Source of the DNA: Streptomyces viridiviolaceus
GTDB taxonomy: Bacteria > Actinomycetota > Actinomycetes > Streptomycetales > Streptomycetaceae
Assembly: GCF_014650995.1 (NCBI RefSeq)
Contig: NZ_BMWA01000007.1
Coordinates: 95,899 to 159,898, forward strand
Length of the DNA stretch: 64,000 nucleotides
Reading direction: 5' to 3'
Shown: positions 27,296 through 35,794 of the stretch, piece after piece
Position numbering within the stretch: the stretch's first letter is position 1
Layout of the letters: each line of letters opens with the position of its first letter
The notes under the pieces: model-generated
What the model was told of the DNA's origin: nothing
Seen by the model: the letters and a program-made list of their open reading frames with translations, nothing else
The model's database searches: none
Position numbers and translations under genes: made by a program

Positions 27296-28198
27296 ATGCC
27301 CCCTGCCCTGGACCGCATCCGGGTCGGCTCGGCCCCCGACTCCTGGGGGGTCTGGTTCCCCGACGACCCGCGGCAGGTGCCCTGGGACCGCTTCCTGGAC
27401 GAGGTCGCCGAGGCGGGCTACGAATGGATCGAGCTGGGTCCCTACGGCTACCTCCCCACCGACCCCGCCCGGCTGACCGACGAGGTAGGCAGGCGCGGCC
27501 TCAGGGTCTCCGCGGGCACGATCTTCTGCGGACTGCACCGCGGCCCCACCGAATGGGACGCCACCCGGGAGCAGGTCGGCCGGGTCGCCGCCCTCACCCG
27601 GGCCATGGGCGCGAAGCACCTCGTCGTCATCCCGTCCTTCTGGCGCGACGACAGGACCGCCGAGATCCTGGAACCCCCGGAGCTGACCGGCGAGCAGTGG
27701 TCCCACCTGACCACGGGCATGGAGCGGCTCGGGCGCGAGGTGAAGGAGGGCTACGGCCTGGACATCGTCGTCCACCCGCACGCCGACACCCACATCGACA
27801 CCGAGGAGCACGTCGAGCGCTTCCTCGACGCCACCGACTCCGACCTGGTCAACCTCTGCCTCGACACCGGCCACTACGCCTACTGCGGCGGCGACAGCGT
27901 GAAGCTGATCGAGACCTACGGCGAGCGCATCGGATACCTGCACCTCAAGCAGGTCGACCCGGAGATCCTCGCCGACGTACGGGCGCAGGGCGTGCCCTTC
28001 GGGCCGGCCGTGCAGCGCGGCGTGATGTGCGAACCTCCGTCGGGCGTCCCGGAGTTGGGCCCGGTGCTCACCGCCGCCCAGGAACTGGGCGTCGAGTTGT
28101 TCGCCATCGTCGAGCAGGACATGTACCCCTGTGAACCGGACCGGCCGCTGCCCATCGCGGTGCGCACCCGCCGGTTCCTCAGGTCGTGCGGGGCGTGA
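27296..28198 (+). CDS. Sugar phosphate isomerase/epimerase-like TIM barrel (IolE/IolI-related)
   Basis: 300 residues of the xylose-isomerase-like AP-endonuclease-2 superfamily. It begins VGSAPDSWGVWFPDDPRQVP, a form common in inosose-handling proteins. Metal-ligand candidates: Glu in EWIELGPYG, His/Asp in VVHPHADTHI, Asp/His in CLDTGHYAY, His in YLHLKQVDP and Glu in AIVEQDMY. It may isomerise or dehydrate inosose, supplying the dehydratase step (IolE) otherwise missing from this locus; that is inference. It starts one base after the ATPase stop (GGGAAG as RBS), so it belongs to the transporter operon. Confidence 0.85.
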   Translation: MPPALDRIRVGSAPDSWGVWFPDDPRQVPWDRFLDEVAEAGYEWIELGPYGYLPTDPARLTDEVGRRGLRVSAGTIFCGLHRGPTEWDATREQVGRVAALTRAMGAKHLVVIPSFWRDDRTAEILEPPELTGEQWSHLTTGMERLGREVKEGYGLDIVVHPHADTHIDTEEHVERFLDATDSDLVNLCLDTGHYAYCGGDSVKLIETYGERIGYLHLKQVDPEILADVRAQGVPFGPAVQRGVMCEPPSGVPELGPVLTAAQELGVELFAIVEQDMYPCEPDRPLPIAVRTRRFLRSCGA

Positions 28199-28334
28199 CC
28201 CTGCCGGGCGCCCCGCGGTCGACAGGCGGTGACGCGCGGGCGCTCCTATGCTGGGGGTGACGGGGCCGCTCCCGGCCTTCACCCGGTGACGGCTGTCGTC
28301 CGCGGCGCACGTCTCCTCGTGTGGGAGTAGGCCC

Positions 28335-29576
28335 ATGGCACACCGCTGCACGCGACTGCGCAGGGGAACCGTCGTCGCCGCCGCGACGGGAGCGCTGGTG
28401 CTGCCGGGCACGGGCGGAGTGTCCGTGGACCCGCCCCCGTCGGCCGTTTCCGTCGAACCACCCTCCCCGTCGCCCTCCGGCGACGAGATCCGCGAACTCA
28501 CCCCCGCGGTGCGACGGCAGCTCGACGACGCCGTGCGACGGGTCATGGAGCAGGCGAACGTACCCGGCGTCACCGTGGGCCTGTGGACCCCCGACCGGGG
28601 CGAGTACGTCAGGTCCTTCGGCGTCGCCGACAGGAGCACCGGCCGGAAGATGTCGCCCGACCTGTACCTGCGGATCGGCAGCGAGACCAAGACGTTCACC
28701 GTCACCGCGCTGCTGGCACTGGTCGACGAGGGCAGGATCGGCCTGGACGACACCATCGACAGGTTCGTCGACGGCGTCCCCAACGGCGACGAGATCACGC
28801 TGCGCCAGCTGGCCGGCATGCGCAGCGGCCTGTTCAACTACTCGGAGGACGACGGCTTCTTCAAGGCGCTGACGTCCGACCCGCGGCGACCGTTCACCCC
28901 GCGGGAACTGCTCGACTACTCCTTCAGGCATCCCGTGCTGTTCCCGCCCGGCGAGAAGTTCTTCTACAGCAACACCAACCTGATCCTGCTCGGTCTGGTG
29001 GTGGAGAAGGTCTCCGGGCAGCCCCTCGGGGACTACATCCACGAGACCGTCCTCGAACCGGCCGGCCTGGACCACACCGTCTTCCCGGAGGGCGCGGGGT
29101 TCCCCGACCCGCACGCGCAGGGCTACACGAACCAGACGGCGACCGGCGAGGTCGAGCAGACGGCCGACTGGAACCCGTCCTGGGCCTGGGCGGCCGGTGC
29201 CATGATCTCCCGGCTGCGGGACCTGCGCGTCTGGGCCCGCACGGTCGCCACCGGGGAACTGCCCGACGGCGACACCCTGGTCAGCCCCGTCGTCCAGAAG
29301 CAGCGCCTCACCACGCTCCCGACCACCGTCCCGGGCGCCGGGTACGGCCTCGGCATCTTCGACGTGCGGGGCTGGATCGGCCACAACGGCTCACTGCCGG
29401 GCTACGAGTCGCTGACGGTCTACCTCCCGTCGGCGCAGGCGACCCTGGTCGTGATGCTGAACACCGACATCGACCACGAGAACACCGAGCCCAGCACCCT
29501 GTTCGGCGAGGCGATCACGAAGATCGTCTCCCCGGACCACGTCTACGACCTGCCCGCGGCACCGGCGGCCAGGTGA
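28335..29576 (+). CDS. Secreted serine hydrolase, beta-lactamase/D-Ala-D-Ala carboxypeptidase family
   Basis: 413 residues. Basic N-terminus (HRCTRLRRGTVV) plus Ala/Leu-rich stretch forms a signal peptide, followed by a Pro/Ser linker. Class C catalytic motifs are all present: SETK (Ser about 116), YSNTN (Tyr about 211) and GHNGSLPG (about 349-356). This fold acts as carboxypeptidase, esterase or peptidase on the outer cell surface. It stands alone between the inositol transporter operon and the convergent dehydrogenase gene, with 136 bp upstream for its own promoter. The precise substrate is open. Confidence 0.92.
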   Translation: MAHRCTRLRRGTVVAAATGALVLPGTGGVSVDPPPSAVSVEPPSPSPSGDEIRELTPAVRRQLDDAVRRVMEQANVPGVTVGLWTPDRGEYVRSFGVADRSTGRKMSPDLYLRIGSETKTFTVTALLALVDEGRIGLDDTIDRFVDGVPNGDEITLRQLAGMRSGLFNYSEDDGFFKALTSDPRRPFTPRELLDYSFRHPVLFPPGEKFFYSNTNLILLGLVVEKVSGQPLGDYIHETVLEPAGLDHTVFPEGAGFPDPHAQGYTNQTATGEVEQTADWNPSWAWAAGAMISRLRDLRVWARTVATGELPDGDTLVSPVVQKQRLTTLPTTVPGAGYGLGIFDVRGWIGHNGSLPGYESLTVYLPSAQATLVVMLNTDIDHENTEPSTLFGEAITKIVSPDHVYDLPAAPAAR

Positions 29577-29583
29577 CGGCCGG

Positions 29584-30588
29584 TCAGACGAAACGGACCT
29601 CCTCGACCGTCACCGGCCGGTGCTCGCGCACGGACAGGGTGCACGCCTCCGCGATCCACCCGGCCTCCAGGGCGTCCTCGATCGTGCAGGGGGAGGGGCG
29701 GGTGCCGGCGACGACCTCGGCGAACGCGGCGAGTTCGGCACGGTAGGCGGCGGCGAAGCGGTCCATGAAGAAGTCGTGCGGCGTACCTGCCGGGAAGGTC
29801 GCGCCGGGCTCGACCGAGCGCAGCGGCAGCCTGTCCTCCAGGCCGACGGCGACGGAGTCCGCGAAGCCGTGGAGCTCCATGCGGACGTCGTGACCCCGGG
29901 CGTTGTGACGGCTGTTGGAGACCACGGCGATCGTGCCGTCGTCCAGGGTGAGGACCGCTCCGGTGGTGTCCGCGTCGCCGGCCTCCCGGATGAAGTCGGC
30001 GCCCCGGTTGCCGCCGACGGCGTACACCTCGGTCACCTCGCGGCCCGTCACCCAGCGGATGATGTCGAAGTCGTGCACCGAGCAGTCCCGGAAGATGCCG
30101 CCCGAGGCGGCGATGTACGCGGCGGGCGGCGGCGCCGGGTCCAGCGTGGTCGACCGCACGGTGTGCAGCTTGCCCAGCTCACCACTGCGCACGGCGGCAC
30201 GTGCCACGGTGAACCCGGCGTCGAAGCGGCGGTTGTAGCCGATCTGGACGGGCACCTCCCGGCCCGTGACCGCCTTGAGCACCTCGACGCCCTCCGCCAT
30301 GGTGCGGGCGACCGGCTTCTCGCAGAACACGGGCACGCCGGCCTCGACGGCGGCCACGATCAGGTCCGGGTGCGCGTCGGTCGCCGCGGCGACCACCACC
30401 CCGTCCACCCCGGCGGCCAGCACGGCCTCGGGGGAGTCGGCCACCTCGGCGCCGAACCGCTCGGCGGCGGCCTCGGCGGCCTGCGCGAACGGGTCGGCGA
30501 CGACCAGAGATTCGACGGTGTCGAGGCCGGAGAGGGTCTCGGCGTGGAAGGCGCCGATGCGGCCGAGGCCGAGGATTCCGATACGCAT
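29584..30588 (-). CDS. iolG: Gfo/Idh/MocA oxidoreductase, probable inositol 2-dehydrogenase
   Basis: 334 residues. N-terminal Rossmann fold RIGILGLGRIGAFHAETL, the family motif EKPVART (catalytic Lys of EKP about 98), GYNRRFD, and DCSVHDFDIIRWVTG with the His/Asp pair of inositol dehydrogenases. It oxidises myo-inositol to 2-keto-myo-inositol with NAD+. It lies downstream of a second Gfo/Idh/MocA gene (111-bp gap), and its 3' end nearly touches the convergent serine hydrolase (7 bp). The inositol assignment rests on family marks plus the surrounding iol genes. Confidence 0.85.
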   Translation of the reverse strand: MRIGILGLGRIGAFHAETLSGLDTVESLVVADPFAQAAEAAAERFGAEVADSPEAVLAAGVDGVVVAAATDAHPDLIVAAVEAGVPVFCEKPVARTMAEGVEVLKAVTGREVPVQIGYNRRFDAGFTVARAAVRSGELGKLHTVRSTTLDPAPPPAAYIAASGGIFRDCSVHDFDIIRWVTGREVTEVYAVGGNRGADFIREAGDADTTGAVLTLDDGTIAVVSNSRHNARGHDVRMELHGFADSVAVGLEDRLPLRSVEPGATFPAGTPHDFFMDRFAAAYRAELAAFAEVVAGTRPSPCTIEDALEAGWIAEACTLSVREHRPVTVEEVRFV

Positions 30589-30699
30589 CAGGTCGGTGCT
30601 CCTTGTACGGGGTTCTTGGTACGGCGTTCCAGGTGCTCACGGCTGACGAACCGCCCATGCCCCCGCGGCGACGGCGGGCGCGGCGGCGCGCACCGACCG

Positions 30700-31863
30700 T
30701 CAGGGCTTCGGGTCCACCGTGACCCACGTCCCGCTCCGCGCGGACCGGGCCATCGCGTCCAGCACGGCGGCGCTGCGCACCGCGTCCGCGAGCGTGGTCC
30801 CGTACGGTGTGCCCTCGGCGATCGAGCGCAGGAAGCGGTGGGCCTCGATGACCTTCAGGTCGTCGAACCCCATGGCGTTCGCGGCGCCGGGCTGGAAGGC
30901 GGCGAAGTCGCCGTCGCCTGGGCCGACGTAGACGGTGCTGACCGGCTGGTCCTGGTACGCCGTGCCGCGGCTGACGCCCAGCTCGTTCATGCGCCGGAAG
31001 TCCCAGAACACCGCGCCCGTGGTGCCGTGCACCTCGAAGCCGTAGTTGTTCTGCTCGCCGACCGAGACCCGGCTGGCCTCCAGGACACCGCGGGCACCCG
31101 AGGCGAAGCGGAGCAGGCAGCCGACGTAGTCCTCGTTCTCCACGGGGCCCGGTTCGCCGCCCGTGGCACGGGCGTGGCCCGCGGTCGCGGCGGTGGGGCG
31201 GGCCCGCCGGGGCAGGAAGATCGCCGATTCGGCGGTCAGGGACGTGATGTCGCCGAGCAGGAACCGGGCCAGGTCGGCGCCGTGCGAGGCCAGGTCGCCC
31301 AGCACCCCGCTGCCGCCGCGTTCCCGCTCGTACCGCCAGGTCAGGGCCGACTCGGGATGGGCCGCGTAGTCGCTGAGGAGACGGATGCGGACGTGGGTGA
31401 CGGTGCCGATCCCGCCGGAGACGATCAGCTCGCGGGCGGCCTCGACGGCGGGCGCGTTGCGGTAGTTGAACCCGACCGCGCCCTGCACCCCCGCCCCGGC
31501 CACCGCGTCCGCCACGGCGCGGGCGTCGGCGGAGGTCAGGCCGACCGGCTTCTCGATCCAGATGTGCTTGCCCGCCTCGGCCATCGCGACGCCGATCTCG
31601 CGGTGCAGGAAGTTCGGCGCCGTGATGCTGACCGCCCGGACGCGCGGATCGGCGGCCACCTCGCGCCAGTCACGGGTGGCCGAGGCGAATCCGAACCGCG
31701 CGGCCGCCTCCTCCGCCCGGCCGGGCACCTCCTCGGCCACCGTCACCAGCTCCGGACGCAGCCCGAGCCGCGGGTAGTGGTGGCGGACACGGGCGTACGC
31801 CTGGGTGTGCACCCGGCCCATCCAGCCGAAACCGACGACGGCGACACCCAGCGCATCCACCAT
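30700..31863 (-). CDS. Gfo/Idh/MocA oxidoreductase (second dehydrogenase)
   Basis: 387 residues. Rossmann start GVAVVGFGWMGRVHTQAYAR, IWIEKPVGLTS (catalytic EKP), GVQGAVGFNYRNAP, and the GGSGVLGDLASHGADLARFLLG loop. A His/Arg/Ala-rich insertion lies around residues 225-245. Related proteins in Streptomyces iol loci are annotated as inositol or scyllo-inositol dehydrogenases, but the substrate cannot be decided here. ATG 31863 has AAGGGG upstream, giving 20 fewer residues than the longest frame. An inverted-repeat operator (31926-31945) lies just upstream. Confidence 0.88.
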   Translation of the reverse strand: MVDALGVAVVGFGWMGRVHTQAYARVRHHYPRLGLRPELVTVAEEVPGRAEEAAARFGFASATRDWREVAADPRVRAVSITAPNFLHREIGVAMAEAGKHIWIEKPVGLTSADARAVADAVAGAGVQGAVGFNYRNAPAVEAARELIVSGGIGTVTHVRIRLLSDYAAHPESALTWRYERERGGSGVLGDLASHGADLARFLLGDITSLTAESAIFLPRRARPTAATAGHARATGGEPGPVENEDYVGCLLRFASGARGVLEASRVSVGEQNNYGFEVHGTTGAVFWDFRRMNELGVSRGTAYQDQPVSTVYVGPGDGDFAAFQPGAANAMGFDDLKVIEAHRFLRSIAEGTPYGTTLADAVRSAAVLDAMARSARSGTWVTVDPKP

Positions 31864-31925
31864 GCGAGCCCCTTGTTGGACCGGTCCGTGCTCTGTCCGG
31901 CCCAGCCTGGGCGGGGACCGCACAT

Positions 31926-31945
31926 CCTGTCAACCTTTTGACAGG
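31926..31945. promoter_or_regulatory. Inverted repeat operator upstream of the second dehydrogenase
   Basis: CCTGTCAA (31926-31933) and TTGACAGG (31938-31945) form a perfect 8-bp inverted repeat around CCTT. On the minus strand TTGACA can act as -35 with CAGGCT 18 bp further on, suitable for transcription of 30700-31863. Confidence 0.65.
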
Positions 31946-31963
31946 ACAATAGCTCGCCGAGGG

Positions 31964-32311
31964 CTATCCCAGGTTGATCGCGTACACCTTCCGCAGCGTC
32001 TCGTGCACCGTCCACGTCGTGCGGTCGCCCTCGCGCAGGACGGCCATGTCCCCGGGCCCGACGGTCAGCGTCGGGCCGCCCTCCACCTCGATGGTGGCCG
32101 ATCCGCTGAGCACCACGAACAACTCGTCCGCCTCGGTGTCGGTGACCACGCCGGGCGTGATCTGCCAGATCCCGCGCACCTGGCGTCCGTCCGCCGACTC
32201 CCACACCACCTTCCCGGTCACTTCGGGGGTGCCGGAGACGATCTGCGCGGGGGAGAGGGGCTCGGGCTCGAGCGCGGCGTCGGGGACGTGGACAACGAAG
32301 CTGTGGGTCAT
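31964..32311 (-). CDS. Small single-domain cupin protein (DUF861-like)
   Basis: 115 residues: one cupin beta-barrel. Signature features: VRGIWQITPGVVTDTEADEL, FVVLSGSATIEVEGG, VGPGDMAVLREGDRTTWTVHE, resembling the (S)-ureidoglycine-aminohydrolase-like/DUF861 cupins. The usual His-rich metal motif is weak (Thr-Asp-Glu instead of His-x-His), so it may be a binding or auxiliary protein. It sits alone on the minus strand, divergent from gntR, with 196 bp between the two starts, and could share regulation with it. Confidence 0.82.
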   Translation of the reverse strand: MTHSFVVHVPDAALEPEPLSPAQIVSGTPEVTGKVVWESADGRQVRGIWQITPGVVTDTEADELFVVLSGSATIEVEGGPTLTVGPGDMAVLREGDRTTWTVHETLRKVYAINLG

Positions 32312-32444
32312 GCGGTGACGCTAACCGGGGCGCGTGCCGCCTCGGGGACGACAGAGTGTGGCGAATCCGGTGGGGTGTGCGGACACTTCGTCGCACCCTC
32401 GCTCCGCGGGAGGGACGAAACGCACCCGCAATAGAGCGAACAAA

Positions 32445-32477
32445 ATTGTTGACAATCTTGTTTGGCTAGATTTACGT
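32445..32477 (+). promoter_or_regulatory. gntR promoter with ATTGTTGACAAT operator
   Basis: ATTGTTGACAAT (32445-32456) is a near-perfect palindrome of the TTGT-N2-ACAA type bound by FCD-family GntR proteins. It embeds TTGACA (32449-32454), a consensus -35; TTACGT (32472-32477) lies 17 bp downstream. The position, overlapping the -35 of the gntR gene, suggests autorepression. Confidence 0.65.
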
Positions 32478-32507
32478 TCGACAGGCACTCACTCAGGGAG
32501 GGCAACC

Positions 32508-33158
32508 ATGCCGAACCAAGCGCGTCCGAGCACCGGGGAGCAGGCGAAACAGCTTGCGCTCGGGCAGCTGCGGCAGGCGATTCTGCGCGGCGAGATGGCA
32601 CCGGCACAGCGGCTGGTGGAGAACGAGCTCGCCGAGCAGTTCGGCGTGACCCGGGCCAGTATCCGGGCCGCGCTGATCGATCTGGAGTCCCAGGGACTCG
32701 TGGAGCGGATCCGCAACCGTGGTTCACGGGTGCGGGTGGTGACCGTGGAGGAAGCGGTCGCCATCACCGAGTGCCGCCTGGTCCTGGAAGGGCTGTGCGC
32801 GGCGAAGGCGGCCGTGGCCGTCAGCGACGAGCAGCTCGCCGAACTGAAGGAGCTGGGCACGGCGATGCGCAAGGCCGTGGCCGGCGGCGAGCCGCTGGTC
32901 TACTCGGACCTCAACCACGAACTCCACGCCAGGATCCGGGAGTTCTCCGGCCAGCTGACGGCCGTGGAACTGCTGGAGCGGCTCAACGCCCAACTGGTGC
33001 GCCATCGCTTCCAGCTGGCGCTGCGACCGGGGCGCCCGCAGCAATCCCTGAACGAGCATCTGGCCATGATCGAGGCGATCGAGGCCAGGGACCCGCAGGC
33101 GGCCGAGGCGGCCGTCCGCGCCCACCTCACCAGCGTGATCGAGGCGCTGCGCGACTGA
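32508..33158 (+). CDS. GntR-family transcriptional regulator (FCD/FadR subfamily)
   Basis: 216 residues. Winged helix at about 12-78 (LGQLRQAILRGEMAPAQRL, NELAEQFGVTRASIRAALIDL, GLVERIRNRGSRV), then an all-helical FCD ligand domain (about 85-210) with the metal/ligand residues in ECRLVLEG, SDLNHELHARI and LNEHLAMIEAIEARD. ATG 32508 has GGGAGGG 6 nt upstream. It heads the hydratase-aldolase-tautomerase-dioxygenase operon (52-bp gap to the next gene). It is the obvious regulator of that operon and perhaps of the iol operons, whose promoters carry related elements. Confidence 0.9.
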   Translation: MPNQARPSTGEQAKQLALGQLRQAILRGEMAPAQRLVENELAEQFGVTRASIRAALIDLESQGLVERIRNRGSRVRVVTVEEAVAITECRLVLEGLCAAKAAVAVSDEQLAELKELGTAMRKAVAGGEPLVYSDLNHELHARIREFSGQLTAVELLERLNAQLVRHRFQLALRPGRPQQSLNEHLAMIEAIEARDPQAAEAAVRAHLTSVIEALRD

Positions 33159-33210
33159 CCCACGCACCGAGGCGGGCGTCCACGAGCCTGAAGAAGGAGA
33201 GATTCGACCC

Positions 33211-33963
33211 ATGACGCACGGCAACGCGCCCGCCGCCGGCCCACGCTCCACACTCGTCGTGACCGCGCACGCGGGGGACTTCGTGTGGCGGGCGGGCGGA
33301 GCCATCGCCCTGGCCGCCTCGCGCGGGGAGAAGGTCACCATCGCGTGCCTGACCTTCGGCGAGCGCGGCGAGTCCGCCAAGGCGTGGCGCGAGGGCAGGA
33401 ATCTGGAGGAGATCAAGGCGATACGCCGGGAGGAGGCCGAGAAGGCCGCCGCCGTCCTCGGCGCCGAGGTCCGCTTCTTCGATGCCGGTGACTACCCGCT
33501 GATCGCCACCCCCGAGCTGACCGACAAGCTCGTCGAGGTCTACCGCGCCACCCAGCCCGACGTCGTGCTCACCCACCCGGTCGAGGACCCGTACAACGGC
33601 GACCACCCGGCCGCCAACCGCATGGCGCTGGAGGCGCGGGTCCTGGCCCAGGCGATCGGCTACCCGGGCGAGGGCGAGATCATCGGCGCCCCGCCCGTCT
33701 TCTACTTCGAGCCGCACCAGCCCGAGATGAGCGGCTTCAAGCCCGAAGTGCTCCTCGACATCACCGAGGTGTGGGAGACCAAGCGCAAGGCGATGGAGTG
33801 CCTCGGCGCCCAGCAGCACCTGTGGGACTACTACACCGACCTCGCCGTCCGCCGCGGTGTCCAGCTCAAGCGCAACGCCGGCCCCAACCTGGGCCTGGCC
33901 CACAAGACCATGGCCGAGGCGTACATGCGCCCGTACCCGCAGATCGCGCAGGAGCTGGCATGA
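33211..33963 (+). CDS. PIG-L family hydrolase, probable 4-oxalomesaconate hydratase (GalB-like)
   Basis: 250 residues of the PIG-L/LmbE fold. The usual N-terminal AHPDD motif appears as TAHAGDFVWRAGGAIAL, the form I associate with the GalB-type 4-oxalomesaconate hydratase of gallate catabolism, and the second motif is THPVEDPYNGDHPAAN. In that pathway the enzyme adds water to 4-oxalomesaconate (keto/enol tautomer) to give 4-carboxy-4-hydroxy-2-oxoadipate. The neighbours (matching aldolase and tautomerase) support this role over mycothiol-type deacetylation. GAAGGAGAG precedes ATG 33211. The stop overlaps the next ATG. Confidence 0.82.
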   Translation: MTHGNAPAAGPRSTLVVTAHAGDFVWRAGGAIALAASRGEKVTIACLTFGERGESAKAWREGRNLEEIKAIRREEAEKAAAVLGAEVRFFDAGDYPLIATPELTDKLVEVYRATQPDVVLTHPVEDPYNGDHPAANRMALEARVLAQAIGYPGEGEIIGAPPVFYFEPHQPEMSGFKPEVLLDITEVWETKRKAMECLGAQQHLWDYYTDLAVRRGVQLKRNAGPNLGLAHKTMAEAYMRPYPQIAQELA

Positions 33964-34670
33964 GCGGCGTCGTCGTCACCAACCCGCCCAAGGCCGCGGC
34001 CGAGGACGTCGAGGCGCTCGCCGGGTACGGCGTGGCCACGGTCAGCGAGGCCATGGGGCGCACCGGACTGCTCGGGCCGGAGATCCGCCCCGTCCAGCAG
34101 GGCGTACGGAGCGCGGGCACCGCGGTCACCGTGCTCAGCTGGCCCGGCGACAACCTGATGATCCACGCCGCGGTGGAGCAGTGCGGCGAGGGCGACATCC
34201 TCGTCGTCACCACCACCTCCCCGTCCACCGACGGCATGTTCGGCGAACTGTTCGCCACCGCGCTGCGGCAGCGCGGCGTCCGCGGCCTGGTGATCAACGC
34301 GGGCATCCGCGACACCCAGGAGCTGCGGGAGATGGGCTTCGCCGCCTGGTCCCGCGCCGTCAGCGCACAGGGCACGGTGAAGGCCACCGGCGGCTCGGTC
34401 AACGTGCCGGTCGCCGTGGACGGCCAGGTGATCCGCCCCGGCGACGTGATCCTCGCCGACGACGACGGCGTGGTGGTCGTCCCGCGCGAGCGGGCCCGCC
34501 GGGTCGCCGAGGCGTCCGAGGCCCGCGAGGCGAAGGAGGCCGCCACCCGCGCCGCCTTCGTCGAGGGCCAACTCGGCCTGGACCGCTACGGGCTGCGCGA
34601 GAAGCTGACCCGGCTGGGCGTGACCTACCGGTCCTACGACGAGTACGTCGGGGACGGGGACCCGTCGTGA
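33960..34670 (+). CDS. 4-carboxy-4-hydroxy-2-oxoadipate aldolase (RraA/HMG aldolase family)
   Basis: 236 residues of the RraA-like class II aldolase family. Motifs: GVATVSEAMGRTGLLGPEIR, WPGDNLMIHAAVEQCGEGD (the GDN-x6-A segment), and GLVINAGIRDTQELREMGF with the Mg-binding G-x-x-R/D pair; ILADDDGVVVVP closes the fold. It splits 4-carboxy-4-hydroxy-2-oxoadipate into pyruvate and oxaloacetate. It is translationally coupled on both sides: ATGA with the hydratase and GTGA with the tautomerase. A charged Ala/Arg/Glu helix at the C-terminus matches the family. Confidence 0.88.
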   Translation: MSGVVVTNPPKAAAEDVEALAGYGVATVSEAMGRTGLLGPEIRPVQQGVRSAGTAVTVLSWPGDNLMIHAAVEQCGEGDILVVTTTSPSTDGMFGELFATALRQRGVRGLVINAGIRDTQELREMGFAAWSRAVSAQGTVKATGGSVNVPVAVDGQVIRPGDVILADDDGVVVVPRERARRVAEASEAREAKEAATRAAFVEGQLGLDRYGLREKLTRLGVTYRSYDEYVGDGDPS

Positions 34671-35794
34671 CCGGACCCCGGGAGGTGCGCTGCACGCTGA
34701 TGCGCGGCGGCACCTCCAAGGGCGCCTACTTCCTCGCCGAGGACCTGCCCGCCGACCCCGCCGCCCGCGACGGCCTGCTGCTGCGGATCATGGGCAGCCC
34801 CGACCCGCGCCAGATCGACGGCCTGGGCGGCGCCCACCCGCTGACCAGCAAGGTCGCCGTGGTCTCCCGCTCGGCCGACCCCGACGCGGACGTCGACTAC
34901 CTGTTCCTCCAGGTCGCCGTCGACCGGCCCGAGGTCACCGACCGGCAGAACTGCGGCAACATCCTCGCCGGAGTGGGGCCGTTCGCGGTCGAGCGCGGGC
35001 TCGTGCCCGCCGGGGACGAGGACACCTCCGTCCGCATCCGCATGCTCAACACCGGGGAACTCGCCGTCGCCACCTTCCGCACGCCCGGTGGGCGCGTCGA
35101 CTACACCGGGGACGCCGAGATCTCCGGCGTGCCGGGGACCGCCGCCGCGGTGGTCATCGAGTTCCCGCGGAGCGGCAGGCCCCTGCTGCCCACCGGCAAC
35201 GTCCGCGACACCGTCGCCGGCACCCGGGTGACCTGCGTGGACAACGGCATGCCGGTCGTGCTGATCCCGGCCGCCGCCCTCGGCGTCACCGGCTACGAGA
35301 CGCCCAAGGACCTGGAAGAGGACCGGTCCCTCGCCGACCGCCTGAAGGAGATCCGGCCGGCCGCCGGGGAGCTGATGGGCCTCGGCGACGTCGAGGGCAC
35401 CACAGTGCCCAAGCTGACGCTGCTCGCCCCGCCCCGGCACGGCGGTGCGGTCATGACCCGCACCTTCATCCCCGTGCGCTGCCACACCTCGATCGGCGTC
35501 CTGGGCGCCGCGAGCGTGGCGGCGGGACTGCGCGTCCCCGGAGGGGTGGGGGAGCGGATCGCGGAGCCCGCAGCGCCGGGCGACAGGGTCCGTGTCGAAC
35601 ACCCCACCGGATTCCTGGACATCGACCTGAGCGTCGCGTCCGGATCCGGCGACACCCCCTTGGTGGTCCGCCGCACCGCCGTCGTGCGCACCGCACGGAA
35701 GATCTTCGACGGCACCGTCTTCCCCCGTTCCGCCGCGACGGCGCCCGTACCCGCACAACCCTCTGGAGACCACCATGACTCCGCCGCTCGGTGA
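34667..35794 (+). CDS. 4-oxalomesaconate tautomerase (PrpF family, GalD-like)
   Basis: 375 residues of the PrpF/diaminopimelate-epimerase fold. Start GTG 34667 overlaps the upstream stop. Signature MRGGTSKGAYFLAEDLP, DGLGGAHPLTSKVAVV, DRQNCGNILAGVGPFA (the conserved Cys), TCVDNGMPVVLIPA and RCHTSIGVLGAASVA are all PrpF-family marks; the MRGGTSKG opening is the form seen in GalD. It would interconvert keto and enol forms of 4-oxalomesaconate, bridging ring cleavage and hydration. The last 20 bp overlap the start of the dioxygenase gene. Confidence 0.88.
   Translation: MTGPREVRCTLMRGGTSKGAYFLAEDLPADPAARDGLLLRIMGSPDPRQIDGLGGAHPLTSKVAVVSRSADPDADVDYLFLQVAVDRPEVTDRQNCGNILAGVGPFAVERGLVPAGDEDTSVRIRMLNTGELAVATFRTPGGRVDYTGDAEISGVPGTAAAVVIEFPRSGRPLLPTGNVRDTVAGTRVTCVDNGMPVVLIPAAALGVTGYETPKDLEEDRSLADRLKEIRPAAGELMGLGDVEGTTVPKLTLLAPPRHGGAVMTRTFIPVRCHTSIGVLGAASVAAGLRVPGGVGERIAEPAAPGDRVRVEHPTGFLDIDLSVASGSGDTPLVVRRTAVVRTARKIFDGTVFPRSAATAPVPAQPSGDHHDSAAR

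Noticed and set aside
33211..33963. PIG-L protein as mycothiol biosynthesis deacetylase (MshB)
   Set aside because: The N-terminal motif is AHAGDFVWRAGG instead of AHPDDE, and it is coupled to an aldolase and tautomerase of aromatic breakdown.
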